From NCBI RefSeq assembly GCF_004365635.1, contig NZ_SOBH01000001.1:1302001-1366000 (forward strand): a stretch of DNA of 64,000 nucleotides. Direction: 5' to 3'. Positions 1-7,517 of the stretch are shown here, piece after piece (position 1 is the first letter of the stretch; the number at the start of each line of letters is the position of its first letter). The stretch is from Litoreibacter halocynthiae (GTDB lineage: Bacteria; Pseudomonadota; Alphaproteobacteria; Rhodobacterales; Rhodobacteraceae). Position numbers and translations under genes: made by a program. The notes under the pieces were generated by a model. That model was not told the DNA's origin and did no database searches. It worked only from the letters and a program-made list of their open reading frames with translations.

Positions 1-258
1 CGTCACCGATTTTTCCTGCCCGGTGGATTCATCACGATAGGTCACTGTGCTTCCCATGCCGACGACATTCTTTGGCATCTTCTGAGCAGGAACGATACGC
101 GCCCGGCCGATCTCATTAAACAAGCGGTCAGCCAAGGCAGGGTGACGTTTCATCATTCCGTCGGCCAAGCCTTCCAGATGGTCCAGATCGTCCGCATTGA
201 TAACGATCTTGGGGTTACGTTGGGCGGATTTTTTTGCAGTCGAGACAGTCGCAGTCAT
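1..258 (-). CDS. rnk: Rnk-type nucleoside diphosphate kinase regulator (partial)
   Basis: The N-terminal 86 codons are present; the gene runs off the left edge. The translation starts MTATVSTAKKSAQRNPKIVI and continues with a DADDLD-like stretch (INADDLDHLEGLADGM), a helical segment with RLFNEIGRARIVP, then PKNVVGMGSTVTYRD. This is the usual Rnk order: a short helical N-domain, then the start of the GreA/GreB-type C-domain that binds RNA polymerase. Family members act as transcription-elongation-factor-like regulators. The start at 258 is supported by AAGGAG eight bases upstream. An overlapping ATG six bases earlier hits a stop after two codons. The function is inferred from the N-terminal half only. 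Confidence 0.75.
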   Translation of the reverse strand, partial: MTATVSTAKKSAQRNPKIVINADDLDHLEGLADGMMKRHPALADRLFNEIGRARIVPAQKMPKNVVGMGSTVTYRDESTGQEKSVT

Positions 259-883
259 TTCATGGACTCCTTGGATTTGCTCGCAAATTTGCTGAGGGTC
301 TGACGGGAGCGGTTCGAGTGCTCGTCAAACGAATACACACCGCGTTTAAGTTCAGGAATGTAAGGAGGCCCCGGGGGTATGGCAGGCGCGAACGCGCCTA
401 GACCGCCCGGGGAAACGGGCGGTTCAGCAGTAGAAATCGAAAATGATCTGCATGTACCATCATGACTTCGATTTATGTATCCGCGTCTCGTTAGTCAATC
501 CTGAGGCGAAAACATTGGAGGCTTGAGCGCTTTGTGACCTAAATGGCCCAGAGTCATACCTGTTTCATCCAAAACCTGATATCCGCCCTCAACGGCATTG
601 AAAGATTCAGCTGTGCATCCCATCTAAGAAGCATGATGTTCACCAGCTTCCATATGAGGTCCCTGCTTTTCGCAGGAAAAACCCTGAACCGCCGGTAGCC
701 CCGGGCGGGGCGAGCCGTTTGTGCCGCTTCACGCCACGGGGTTCTTTCAGATCGTTTGATCTGCTTTAGACGACATCAGTTTTTGCACTGCCCAACGGCG
801 AATTGCGATCAATTGCAGTCTGTCGCTACGGGACTTCAAAAACCGACGTCACGGCTTCAGTAACCTTATATCTGGAGGATGAC
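259..883. other. Intergenic region with two GC-rich hairpins, no gene seen
   Basis: No convincing coding region is seen between rnk and the DUF1127 locus. Two adjacent perfect hairpins stand out: GGCGCG/CGCGCC with a 2-base loop at 385-398, and ACCGCCCG/CGGGCGGT with a GGGAAA loop at 402-423. Neither has a T-tract, so they are not typical intrinsic terminators on either strand. They lie about 130 bases upstream of rnk on the minus strand and may belong to its leader. Confidence 0.4.
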
Positions 884-977
884 ATGCATCCCTTTCTTTC
901 ACATCGAAACTACATGACCCAGCATTTCAATGCGGCGGCAATGAATGCCAATCACCCCCCCCAAAAAGGGTGGGTTC

Positions 978-1202
978 ATGCGACGCTGGTTGCGCGACGC
1001 CAACCAAAGTTGGAAGCGGCGCAAAATGATCGCAGCATTCGAGGCAATGGATGACTTTGTTCTCAATGACATCGGTATTCACCGAAGCGAGATCAAGCGG
1101 TTTGTAGAGAGCTTGGACAGCCGCGAGCTTGGGATGTCTCCGGTCGCTCCGGCATCAAAGGCGGCCTGTGATAATCTCGGCAATGTAAGACTGGTCGCCT
1201 GA
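978..1202 (+). CDS. DUF1127 (YjiS-like) small protein, possibly frameshifted at its 5' end
   Basis: The 74-residue product contains the DUF1127 signature: a basic W/R-rich start (RRWLRDANQSWKRRKMIAAFEAM) and then DDFVLNDIGIHRSEI, matching the L-x-D-I-G-h-x-R-x-(D/E)-I core. These small Arg-rich proteins are common stress-linked proteins in alphaproteobacteria, and some take part in RNA turnover. The chosen ATG has only a weak G-rich leader. A much better ribosome site (GGAGG at 874-878) precedes an ATG at 884 in another frame. That frame reads MHPFLSHRNYMTQHFNAAAM and would join this one if a single C were missing from the C8 tract at 955-962. The gene may therefore really start at 884. Confidence 0.65.
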   Translation: MRRWLRDANQSWKRRKMIAAFEAMDDFVLNDIGIHRSEIKRFVESLDSRELGMSPVAPASKAACDNLGNVRLVA

Positions 1203-1219
1203 TTTAATCCTAGCCCCGA

Positions 1220-1254
1220 TCGGTCGCGTCATTGATCGCTACTGACGCGACCGA
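1220..1254. other. Long perfect hairpin after the DUF1127 gene
   Basis: The arms TCGGTCGCGTCA (1220-1231) and TGACGCGACCGA (1243-1254) are a perfect 12-bp inverted repeat with an 11-base loop. No U-run follows, so it is more likely an RNA-stabilising or processing hairpin, or a Rho-independent terminator without tail, than a classical terminator. It lies between the DUF1127 gene and the next small gene. Confidence 0.5.
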
Positions 1255-1298
1255 CCAAGTGAAAAACGAAAGACAACTTCATCAGAAGGAGCAAGACC

Positions 1299-1508
1299 AT
1301 GATGATTTGCAAAGCTGACTTTGAAGAACTTTTCCCGCACGTGTTCGCCCCAAGGGAACAACCAGTGCATGACCTGTTGCTGAAGGGCGACCCGAAGCAG
1401 GCAAAGGCCGCACCGGAAGAAGGTCCAAATGTGTTAGCGCGCAAGCTGCCGTCGGGCGAAAAACCCGGCGCAGGTGCAGGTCAGGACCGACAGGCACAAC
1501 ACGTCTAG
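1299..1508 (+). CDS. Small hypothetical protein
   Basis: This 69-residue product was not recognised. It starts MMICKADFEELFPHVFAP, is followed by a charged middle (LLLKGDPKQAKAAPEEG), and ends in a Gly/Gln-rich tail that looks unstructured. The case for a real gene is AAGGAG about ten bases before tandem ATG codons, and its place between two stress-type genes on the same strand. No membrane segment or signal peptide is visible. The second ATG (1302) could equally be the start. Confidence 0.5.
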   Translation: MMICKADFEELFPHVFAPREQPVHDLLLKGDPKQAKAAPEEGPNVLARKLPSGEKPGAGAGQDRQAQHV

Positions 1509-1571
1509 AGCCGTCGCAAACCATTTACTTGATCATTTCCAACATCCAGACTGCATTTGGGGGGCAAAGCC

Positions 1572-2459
1572 ATGACACAAACCACAATTCTCGCTGCGAT
1601 TGGGGAACTGCCGCAAGACGTCGCGGTTCTGGACCGTGCGTTGGAAGTTTCGACCGCCTCTCGAGCTGATTTGCACGTAGTTCACGTCCTCGACCTTCCA
1701 GGAAGCTCCGCACAGCTGGACGATCTGACCACCCTGCCCGGTCAGGCCGCTTTTGCGGCTCGTGACAAGATCCAGGCAGCACTGACAGAGCTGGGTGCAG
1801 ACCTTTCCAGTACCAAGTTACATATTGTGTTGGGCTCGCATGCGCTTGCGCTGCTTGACCTCTGCCATGATCTGTCTCCCGACCTAATCGTTATGCGCGC
1901 GCACCAGAAGGTTAAAATCAGCGAAAAATTGCTTGGCTCAACAACAGATCGGGTCATCGCCGCCGGACATACCCCAGTGCTTGTGGTGAAACGTCCGGTA
2001 AAGCACCGCTACGGTCGCGCCGTCTTGGCGACCAACGGGACTGACAACGCGTTGGACCGATCTGCTTTCGTTTCCAACCTTCTACCCGAAGTCAAACTGC
2101 ATGTGGTTCAGGCCGTGCAGATTCCTCCTCAGCTCAAAGAAGCCATGTTGCGCTTTGGATCCCGCACGAAAGATCTGACAAAGCACCGACGCAAATTGAT
2201 CGAGGAGGCTGAAGATCATTTGCGTGACGTTAAAGCCCAGAGCCACGGGCGGGGAATGACCTCTCGCGTTTTGAAGGGCGATCCTTTGAGCGTCCTGACC
2301 CGTATGTGTCGTGATCAGGACTTCGATTTGATTGCCTTGGGACAAGGGCGAAGCAGTCTTGTCAGTCGGGCATTCATCGGCAGCGTCTCAAGGCGACTTT
2401 TGAGGGATGCGGTCTGTGATGTGCTGATCTGGTGCCCGAAGCACGGCACAATTAATTGA
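1572..2459 (+). CDS. Universal stress protein with two tandem Usp domains
   Basis: The 295-residue protein is made of two UspA-type alpha/beta domains. Domain 1 (about 1-140) begins TTILAAIGELPQD and carries DLIVMRAHQK followed by GSTTDRVIAAGHTPVLVVK. Domain 2 (about 150-295) begins GRAVLATNGTDNALDRSAF and ends DFDLIALGQGRSSLVSRAFI followed by GSVSRRLL and DVLIWCPK. The G-2x-G-9x-G-(S/T) ATP loop is incomplete in both halves, so nucleotide binding is uncertain. ATG 1572 was chosen over an upstream in-frame TTG (1557) because a G-rich ribosome site sits just before it. A partial FNR-like box lies at 1529-1542. Confidence 0.88.
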   Translation: MTQTTILAAIGELPQDVAVLDRALEVSTASRADLHVVHVLDLPGSSAQLDDLTTLPGQAAFAARDKIQAALTELGADLSSTKLHIVLGSHALALLDLCHDLSPDLIVMRAHQKVKISEKLLGSTTDRVIAAGHTPVLVVKRPVKHRYGRAVLATNGTDNALDRSAFVSNLLPEVKLHVVQAVQIPPQLKEAMLRFGSRTKDLTKHRRKLIEEAEDHLRDVKAQSHGRGMTSRVLKGDPLSVLTRMCRDQDFDLIALGQGRSSLVSRAFIGSVSRRLLRDAVCDVLIWCPKHGTIN

Positions 2460-2949
2460 CCACGACTTTGGAGTTTCCATTCTAAACAAAAAAGAGATCA
2501 GAGCGCCAAACGCGGATAATTTCGCCGTTGTCTACCCAAGATGGGCAATGCAGTCGGTAGCCGGTGCTTGTAGAATCTGGAACACGGTGCATATTCAAAT
2601 CAGACAAGCAGGTTATCCTGCAGATGGCAGCAAAATTCCAAACTGACCGTTGAAGACTGCAGCGATGGCGTCGCCGTGGTTCGAAAATCACCGAAGTGCC
2701 AACTTTGGTTAATTGTCCTGAACGCCCGGATATCAGTCCTTGGGACATCAATTTGGGCGATCCGAAGGACATGGCGAACGCCGCGCTGTTTTTGTGCTCA
2801 CCTGCCGCGGCATGGGTCATTGATAAGATACTGACGGTTTCGGGAGGGACTGTTCAGGAACCGTTTTAACACCGCGCATTTTCAGGCAACTGCGCGCGTA
2901 CTTCACCCTAAGCACTGCGACGATACTTAACCGATTTAAGGAGACTGTA
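2460..2949. other. Non-coding stretch with decayed sequence
   Basis: No intact gene is seen. The right part (2717-2869) reads in one frame as the C-terminal end of a short-chain dehydrogenase (listed separately). A 13-base string (GCGATGGCGTCGC) and a 15-base string (CCTGAACGCCCGGAT) in this region both recur, in the same order, around 5289-5341 upstream of the DMT transporter gene. Confidence 0.5.
2717..2869 (+). pseudogene. Remnant of a short-chain dehydrogenase C-terminus
   Basis: An open frame without its own start reads GDPKDMANAALFLCSPAAAW, then VIDKILTVSGGTVQEPF and a stop. This is the typical C-terminal part of classical SDR enzymes: a (G)x-P-x-D-(I/M)-A-x-A-x-x-F-L segment, then W-V-T-G-x-x-(L/I)-x-V-(D/S)-G-G. 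The Rossmann N-terminus, the catalytic Ser and the YxxxK are absent upstream, where the frame is full of stops. I read this as a gene fragment left by deletion. It ends 80 bases before the serine hydrolase gene. Confidence 0.6.
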
Positions 2950-4599
2950 ATGAGAAAAGCGATATGCACGGCGCTGGCCGCATCTCTGACATTTGGAGGA
3001 GCCACAATGGCGCAGGAATCCAAACCGCTTTCAGCACAGGCATCGAACCCGGTAACGATGGGTTGGATGCAAGGATTCCCACCAGCAGCGGACAAGACAA
3101 TCCGGTTTACCGACCCTGACTACTTCGCGTTCCCAAAACTGCGCTGGACAGTCTGTCACTTTCGCGAACTGATGCCGTCGACCGGCGTGAATAACGGCTC
3201 GGGCAAGGTTAGCCCCCTGCCCGCTGATATTGACGCGGGTATCAATGCCGTCGAGTTCACCCCGCTTGATGGCGGTGACCCGATGACGTGGGACGCGGCC
3301 TTCGATACAAACTACACCGACGGAATTCTGGTTCTGCATAAAGGCCGCATTGTTTATGAACGCTATGACGGCTGCCTGGATGAAAACACCCTGCACGGCG
3401 CGATGTCTGTCACCAAAAGCCTGACCGGTCTGATGGCCGAAGTGCTGGTCGCCGAAGGCAAGCTGGATGAAACCGCCCCGATCGCGGATATTATCCCGGA
3501 ACTGGCAGGCAGCGCCTTCGGCGATGCGACGGTGCAGCAGGTCTTGGAAATGACCACGGCGCTGGACTACTCCGAAGACTACTCTGATCCCGATGCTGAA
3601 GTCTGGACCTACGCCGAGGCTGGCAGCCCCTTGCCCAAGCCGGAAGGATATGATGGCCCCCGCAGCTATTTCGAATATCTGCAAACGGTGCAGAAGAACG
3701 ACGCCGAACATGGCGACGCCTTTGGCTACAAAACCGTCAACTCCGATGCGGCAGGCTGGTTGATTGCCCGAACCACGGGCGTTTCGGCGGCGGAGTATCT
3801 ATCAAAGCGTATCTGGTCTCGCATCGGTGCGGAGCGCGAGGCGTTTTATACCGTCGACTCCATCGGCACCCCCTTTGCCGGCGGCGGTTTCAACGCCACT
3901 CTGCGCGATTTGGGCCGCTTCGGTCAGTTGATACTGAACGAAGGCGCGTGGAACGGGGAGCAGATCATCCCCGCAAAAGCCATCGCACGGATCCGCGAAG
4001 GAGGCAGTAAAGACACGTTTGCAAAGGCTGGTTATGACCTGTTGCCGGGCTGGAGTTATCGCGGGATGTGGTGGGTCAGCCATGACGATCACGGCTCGTT
4101 CGCAGCACGTGGCGTGCATGGCCAGACGATCTGGATTGATCCAACCGCTGACATGGTGATCGTCCGCTTTGCCTCGAACCCCGTCGCCGGAAACGCGGCA
4201 AGCGACCCGACGTCCCTGCCCGCTTACCGCGCCGTTGCCGACTACCTGATGGCGCAGGAATCGAGCCCTAAACTTTCGGGCCGCGAGTGGTTTATCGAGG
4301 ACATTGGCGGCAAGGGTGTGATCGACAACAGCCCTGCCAGTCTGTTGTTTCTGCCGGATGGCGGCCTTGCGGGGAACGCATCCTGTAACCGGTTGGTTGC
4401 AAGCTACATTCTGGATGGCGAGGCTCTGAGCATCGGAATGGCGGGGACGACCATGATGATGTGCGCGCCAGCACTGATGGAGCAAGAAGCGCGTTTGATG
4501 GAAGCCTTGTCGACCGTCGAAGGTTACACGATTGATAAAACTGGCGCGCTGCTACTTAGCGCTACAGATGGCGTGGTGATTACCGCACGCAGAAGATAG
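2950..4599 (+). CDS. Secreted serine hydrolase (beta-lactamase/CubicO type) with C-terminal META domain
   Basis: The 549-residue protein starts with a Sec signal peptide (MRKAICTALAASLTFGGATM, likely cleaved near residue 21). Residues about 115-435 form a class C beta-lactamase/esterase-type domain. It has the nucleophile motif S153-V-T-K156, a later FGYKTVNSDAAGW segment in the place of the catalytic Tyr motif, and HGQTIW near the end, replacing KTG. Residues about 440-549 (GREWFIEDIGG, LAGNASCNRLVASY, MMMCAPALMEQEARLMEAL) fit the META/HslJ domain, known from heat-shock and motility-linked envelope proteins. The substrate is unknown; 6-aminohexanoate-dimer hydrolases and esterases share this fold. 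AAGGAG lies 7 bases before the ATG. The next gene follows after 14 bases. Confidence 0.82.
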   Translation: MRKAICTALAASLTFGGATMAQESKPLSAQASNPVTMGWMQGFPPAADKTIRFTDPDYFAFPKLRWTVCHFRELMPSTGVNNGSGKVSPLPADIDAGINAVEFTPLDGGDPMTWDAAFDTNYTDGILVLHKGRIVYERYDGCLDENTLHGAMSVTKSLTGLMAEVLVAEGKLDETAPIADIIPELAGSAFGDATVQQVLEMTTALDYSEDYSDPDAEVWTYAEAGSPLPKPEGYDGPRSYFEYLQTVQKNDAEHGDAFGYKTVNSDAAGWLIARTTGVSAAEYLSKRIWSRIGAEREAFYTVDSIGTPFAGGGFNATLRDLGRFGQLILNEGAWNGEQIIPAKAIARIREGGSKDTFAKAGYDLLPGWSYRGMWWVSHDDHGSFAARGVHGQTIWIDPTADMVIVRFASNPVAGNAASDPTSLPAYRAVADYLMAQESSPKLSGREWFIEDIGGKGVIDNSPASLLFLPDGGLAGNASCNRLVASYILDGEALSIGMAGTTMMMCAPALMEQEARLMEALSTVEGYTIDKTGALLLSATDGVVITARRR

Positions 4600-4613
4600 G
4601 AAAGGACCGTAAA

Positions 4614-5168
4614 ATGAATGATCTGACAATGATGCTTTCGCGATATTGGTGGGTGCTGGCAGTCCGCGGCGTTGGTGCAATCCTTTTTGGCATCGCCGCG
4701 TTCCTATGGCCTGATCTGACACTCGCCATTCTGGTGATGCTGCTCGGTGCCTATATTCTGTTCGACGGGATTATCGGCATTGTAGATTCGATCCGGTATC
4801 GTGAGACCCTGAGCAATTGGTGGCTTCTGCTGATCGAGGGCCTGCTTGGTGCAGCCATTGGCGCGATTACGCTGCTCATGCCGGGTATCACCGCTTACGT
4901 ACTGCTGATGTTTGTCGCCGCGTGGTCGATTGTTGGCGGGGTCTTACGTATCGCTGCCGCCATCCGGCTAAGAGACCACATACAAGGCGAGTGGTTGCTC
5001 GTCGCAGGTGGACTTCTCTCGATACTGTTCGGGCTGGCTCTGATCGTCATGCCTCACGCAGGGATACTCTCACTGACATGGCTGATCGGCTTCTGGGCCA
5101 TTGTAGTCGGTGTGGTGTTCATCTTTCTGGCTTTGCGTCTGCGCAAAGTGGGGAAGGAAGGACAGTAA
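4614..5168 (+). CDS. HdeD-family (DUF308) membrane protein
   Basis: The 184-residue protein consists almost entirely of about six hydrophobic helices. It has the HdeD family pattern: a WW motif near the N-terminus (SRYWWVLAVRGVGAILFGIA), W-P-D-x-T-L, then two similar halves containing DG-I-x-G-I and (L/I)-x-P-G-I. Family members in enterobacteria are linked to acid resistance; the molecular function is unknown. AGGA precedes the ATG. The gene follows the serine hydrolase by 14 bases, so the two are probably co-transcribed, which suggests a shared envelope-stress role. Confidence 0.85.
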   Translation: MNDLTMMLSRYWWVLAVRGVGAILFGIAAFLWPDLTLAILVMLLGAYILFDGIIGIVDSIRYRETLSNWWLLLIEGLLGAAIGAITLLMPGITAYVLLMFVAAWSIVGGVLRIAAAIRLRDHIQGEWLLVAGGLLSILFGLALIVMPHAGILSLTWLIGFWAIVVGVVFIFLALRLRKVGKEGQ

Positions 5169-5181
5169 GCACGATGTTTGT

Positions 5182-5209
5182 AGGAATGCTTTTTGGATAA
5201 GGCATTCCT
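5182..5209. terminator. Possible hairpin terminator after the HdeD-like gene
   Basis: AGGAATGC (5182-5189) and GCATTCCT (5202-5209) form a perfect 8-bp stem with a 12-base loop, 13 bases after the stop codon. There is no clear T-run after the stem, so efficiency is doubtful. Confidence 0.4.
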
Positions 5210-5344
5210 GTTCTGCATAGCAGCTATTCTGGGCGAAGGAGTTGACCTAGGTCGGCCCATGGAATAGCGGACGGATACGGATAGGCCCGCGATGGCGTCG
5301 CGCGTAGTTTCTGTAATCACCTTTATCCTGAACGCCCGGATTTA

Positions 5345-5368
5345 GATCACCTCTGCCTTGAGGTGATC
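5345..5368. promoter_or_regulatory. Perfect inverted repeat just upstream of the DMT transporter
   Basis: GATCACCTC (5345-5353) and GAGGTGATC (5360-5368) are perfect 9-bp arms around a 6-base spacer, ending 21 bases before the ATG of the transporter gene. The repeat is either a regulator-binding palindrome or an mRNA leader hairpin. ATCCTGAA occurs on both sides of it. No regulator gene is adjacent. Confidence 0.45.
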
Positions 5369-5389
5369 CTGAATTGTTGAGGACTTAAG

Positions 5390-6343
5390 ATGTTGCAGAG
5401 CCCCACATTACATCCTTTGCAGATCACGGCCCCCGCACGACCAAATGCTGGGATGCTCTATATGATCGCAGCCATGCTATTGCTGCCAGTAGGCGACACG
5501 TTCGCCAAACTGATCAGCGAGACGTTGAACCCTGTCGGGGTGACGATGTGCCGTGTTCTGGCACAAGCATTGCTTCTGGTCCCGATCGCATTTTTCCTGC
5601 GTCATCGCCTCAGAGGCGCAATGTTCTCGCCCGTCTTAGCGCTGTCCGGTATTTTGCTTATTATTTCACTTACCAGCCTCATCAGCGCATTCGCTGTCAT
5701 GCCAATTGCCACAGCAATCGCAATCTTCTTTGTAGAGCCGTTGATTCTGACGCTTCTTGCGGGATTTTTGTTAGGCGAAACAGCGGGCCCACGGCGTTTG
5801 ATCGCGGTTGGTATCGGCTTGGTCGGTGCGCTGATCGTGATCCGCCCCGGCTTCTCGACATATGGCTGGGTGACAATTTTGCCGCTGATTTCGGCCGTGG
5901 CCTATGCGCTGAACATGATCCTTCTCAAAAAAGCAACCGTCACACGGTCTGCACTGACAGTTCAATGTGGCACCACGGTTTATGCGGCGGTTGGTCTTGT
6001 TTTGCTTTCTATGGCTCTAAGCTTCACACCAATGACCGGCTTCGTTCCCTCCACGGCGGACACATCTACGTGGCTTCTTGTCTTATGTGCCGGCGCGGTT
6101 GCCGCGATCAGCTTTGTGATGATCGCCGAAGCGTACCGCACCGCCGATGCCACGGCCCTAGCGCCATTCCAGTATCTTGAGATCATGACCGCCACGGCTT
6201 TGGGCTTTCTGGTCTTTGGCGATTTCCCGGATGCTTTGACAGGCGTAGGCATTGCGATCATTCTGGGTTCAGGCATCTATATTTTCCACCGCGAGGGGCA
6301 GTCGGACACATCCGCGCCGCGCCGCAAAAGAGCAGGACGGTAA
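5390..6343 (+). CDS. DMT/EamA-family transporter
   Basis: The 317-residue inner-membrane protein has about ten hydrophobic helices in two EamA repeats. The first covers about residues 22-155 (GDTFAKLISETLNPVGVTMC, IATAIAIFFVEPLILTLLAG and IRPG at its end). The second covers about 165-300 (ATALAPFQYLEIMTATALGF, FGDFPDALTGVGIAIILGSG). Members export or import small metabolites such as amino acids and nucleosides; the substrate cannot be read from the sequence. GAGGA precedes the ATG. The gene is followed after 73 bases by an efflux pair on the same strand. Confidence 0.88.
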   Translation: MLQSPTLHPLQITAPARPNAGMLYMIAAMLLLPVGDTFAKLISETLNPVGVTMCRVLAQALLLVPIAFFLRHRLRGAMFSPVLALSGILLIISLTSLISAFAVMPIATAIAIFFVEPLILTLLAGFLLGETAGPRRLIAVGIGLVGALIVIRPGFSTYGWVTILPLISAVAYALNMILLKKATVTRSALTVQCGTTVYAAVGLVLLSMALSFTPMTGFVPSTADTSTWLLVLCAGAVAAISFVMIAEAYRTADATALAPFQYLEIMTATALGFLVFGDFPDALTGVGIAIILGSGIYIFHREGQSDTSAPRRKRAGR

Positions 6344-6416
6344 GGTTTGATCGCACTTCCACGACAAGCCAGCGGCTGTAATTGAACTCAATGAAATATC
6401 GAGAAGAGGAACTGTG

Positions 6417-7508
6417 ATGAGTGACGTAGACGATACTGCCGCAAAGAATCCCGCTGCGAAGATCGCGACTATTGTGATCGTGCTTTTGCTCGCAATGGTC
6501 GTTCTTTACGCGATGACAGACCGGATGGCTCCATCCTCCTCGCGCGGGATCGTCTCGGCGCATGTGGTGCAGATCGCACCACGGGTCTCAGGCGAAGTCA
6601 CAAGGGTTCACATCGCTGATGATGCGGTTGTTCAAGCTGGTGATCCGCTTTTTTCGCTCGATCCACGCCCCTTGGAATTGGCGCTCCAACAGGCTGAAGC
6701 AAACTTGACTTCAACGATCCAGAACATCGATGCGTCTGGCGCGTCGCTTGTGGCTGCACAAGCTGCGGTAACGCAAGCTCGGTCGGCGCTTGAGACAACC
6801 CGCGTTCAATCCGAGAGAACCTTCAGGCTGGAAGAGCGGGGCCTTGCGACGACATCCGCAGGCGACACGGCACGAGGCCAAGTCGCAGACGCAGAAACAA
6901 GATTGGCAGCAGCCGAAGCCAATTTGGAAAGTGCGCGCACGCAACTCGGGTCTCAAGGGAATGACAACCCGGCTATTGCTGCTGCGCAGGCACAGCTGGA
7001 GCGTGCGCAATATGATCTGAACTCTGCGACGGTGCTGGCACCGCATTTAGGCGTCGTCACGAATGTGCTGCTCGCTGAAGGCCAGTTTATCGGTGCAGGC
7101 AATCCGGCGCTGACATTCATCGACGCGGACGCTGCGTGGGTCACCGTCGATCTGCGTGAGAACCAACTTCAAAATGTTCAGGCTGACGATAAGGTCGGAC
7201 TGCTGTTCGACGCCGTGCCGGGCCAGATATTTGATGGCCGGGTGCAGAGCATCGCGTGGGGCATCAACCCCGGTCGCAACATCCAAGGTGGCCTTGTGGT
7301 AAACCAACCGTCAAACCGCTGGTTCGAGCCTGCGCGCCGTATACCGGTACGGGTTGAATTGGTGGACGGGATGGAAGCCTGGCCTGCCAATGTGCGCGTT
7401 GGTGGTAAGGTTCATGCAGTTGTCTATGCAAGCGGTAAGGGCAATCCCATTGCGTGGCTGTCTGGTGCGTTTCAGCGGATTCAATCTTTAACCAGTTACC
7501 TACATTAG
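6417..7508 (+). CDS. HlyD/EmrA-type membrane fusion protein
   Basis: The 363-residue periplasmic adaptor has one N-terminal membrane anchor (IATIVIVLLLAMVVLYAMTD). A lipoyl-like half follows (VVQIAPRVSGEVTRVHIADD, then DPLFSLDPRPLE). Next come a long alpha-hairpin rich in Ala/Gln (about 90-190), the second lipoyl half (ATVLAPHLGVVTNVLLAEGQ) and a beta-barrel domain. Such proteins link an inner-membrane pump to an outer-membrane channel or the periplasm. ATG 6417 is preferred over the GTG three bases earlier, with AGAGGA upstream. The DUF2955 gene follows after 9 bases, a pairing typical of AaeAB/fusaric-acid-type aromatic acid efflux systems. Confidence 0.88.
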   Translation: MSDVDDTAAKNPAAKIATIVIVLLLAMVVLYAMTDRMAPSSSRGIVSAHVVQIAPRVSGEVTRVHIADDAVVQAGDPLFSLDPRPLELALQQAEANLTSTIQNIDASGASLVAAQAAVTQARSALETTRVQSERTFRLEERGLATTSAGDTARGQVADAETRLAAAEANLESARTQLGSQGNDNPAIAAAQAQLERAQYDLNSATVLAPHLGVVTNVLLAEGQFIGAGNPALTFIDADAAWVTVDLRENQLQNVQADDKVGLLFDAVPGQIFDGRVQSIAWGINPGRNIQGGLVVNQPSNRWFEPARRIPVRVELVDGMEAWPANVRVGGKVHAVVYASGKGNPIAWLSGAFQRIQSLTSYLH

Positions 7509-7517
7509 GCGCACATC

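Noticed and set aside
385-423. GC-rich hairpin pair taken as a terminator of rnk or as an sRNA
   Set aside because: No T-run or promoter was found and the position does not fit a terminator for the minus-strand rnk gene, so only the hairpins are listed.
2482-3095. Minus-strand frames opposite the SDR remnant and the hydrolase start
   Set aside because: No recognisable domain or ribosome site; the plus-strand reading explains the sequence better.
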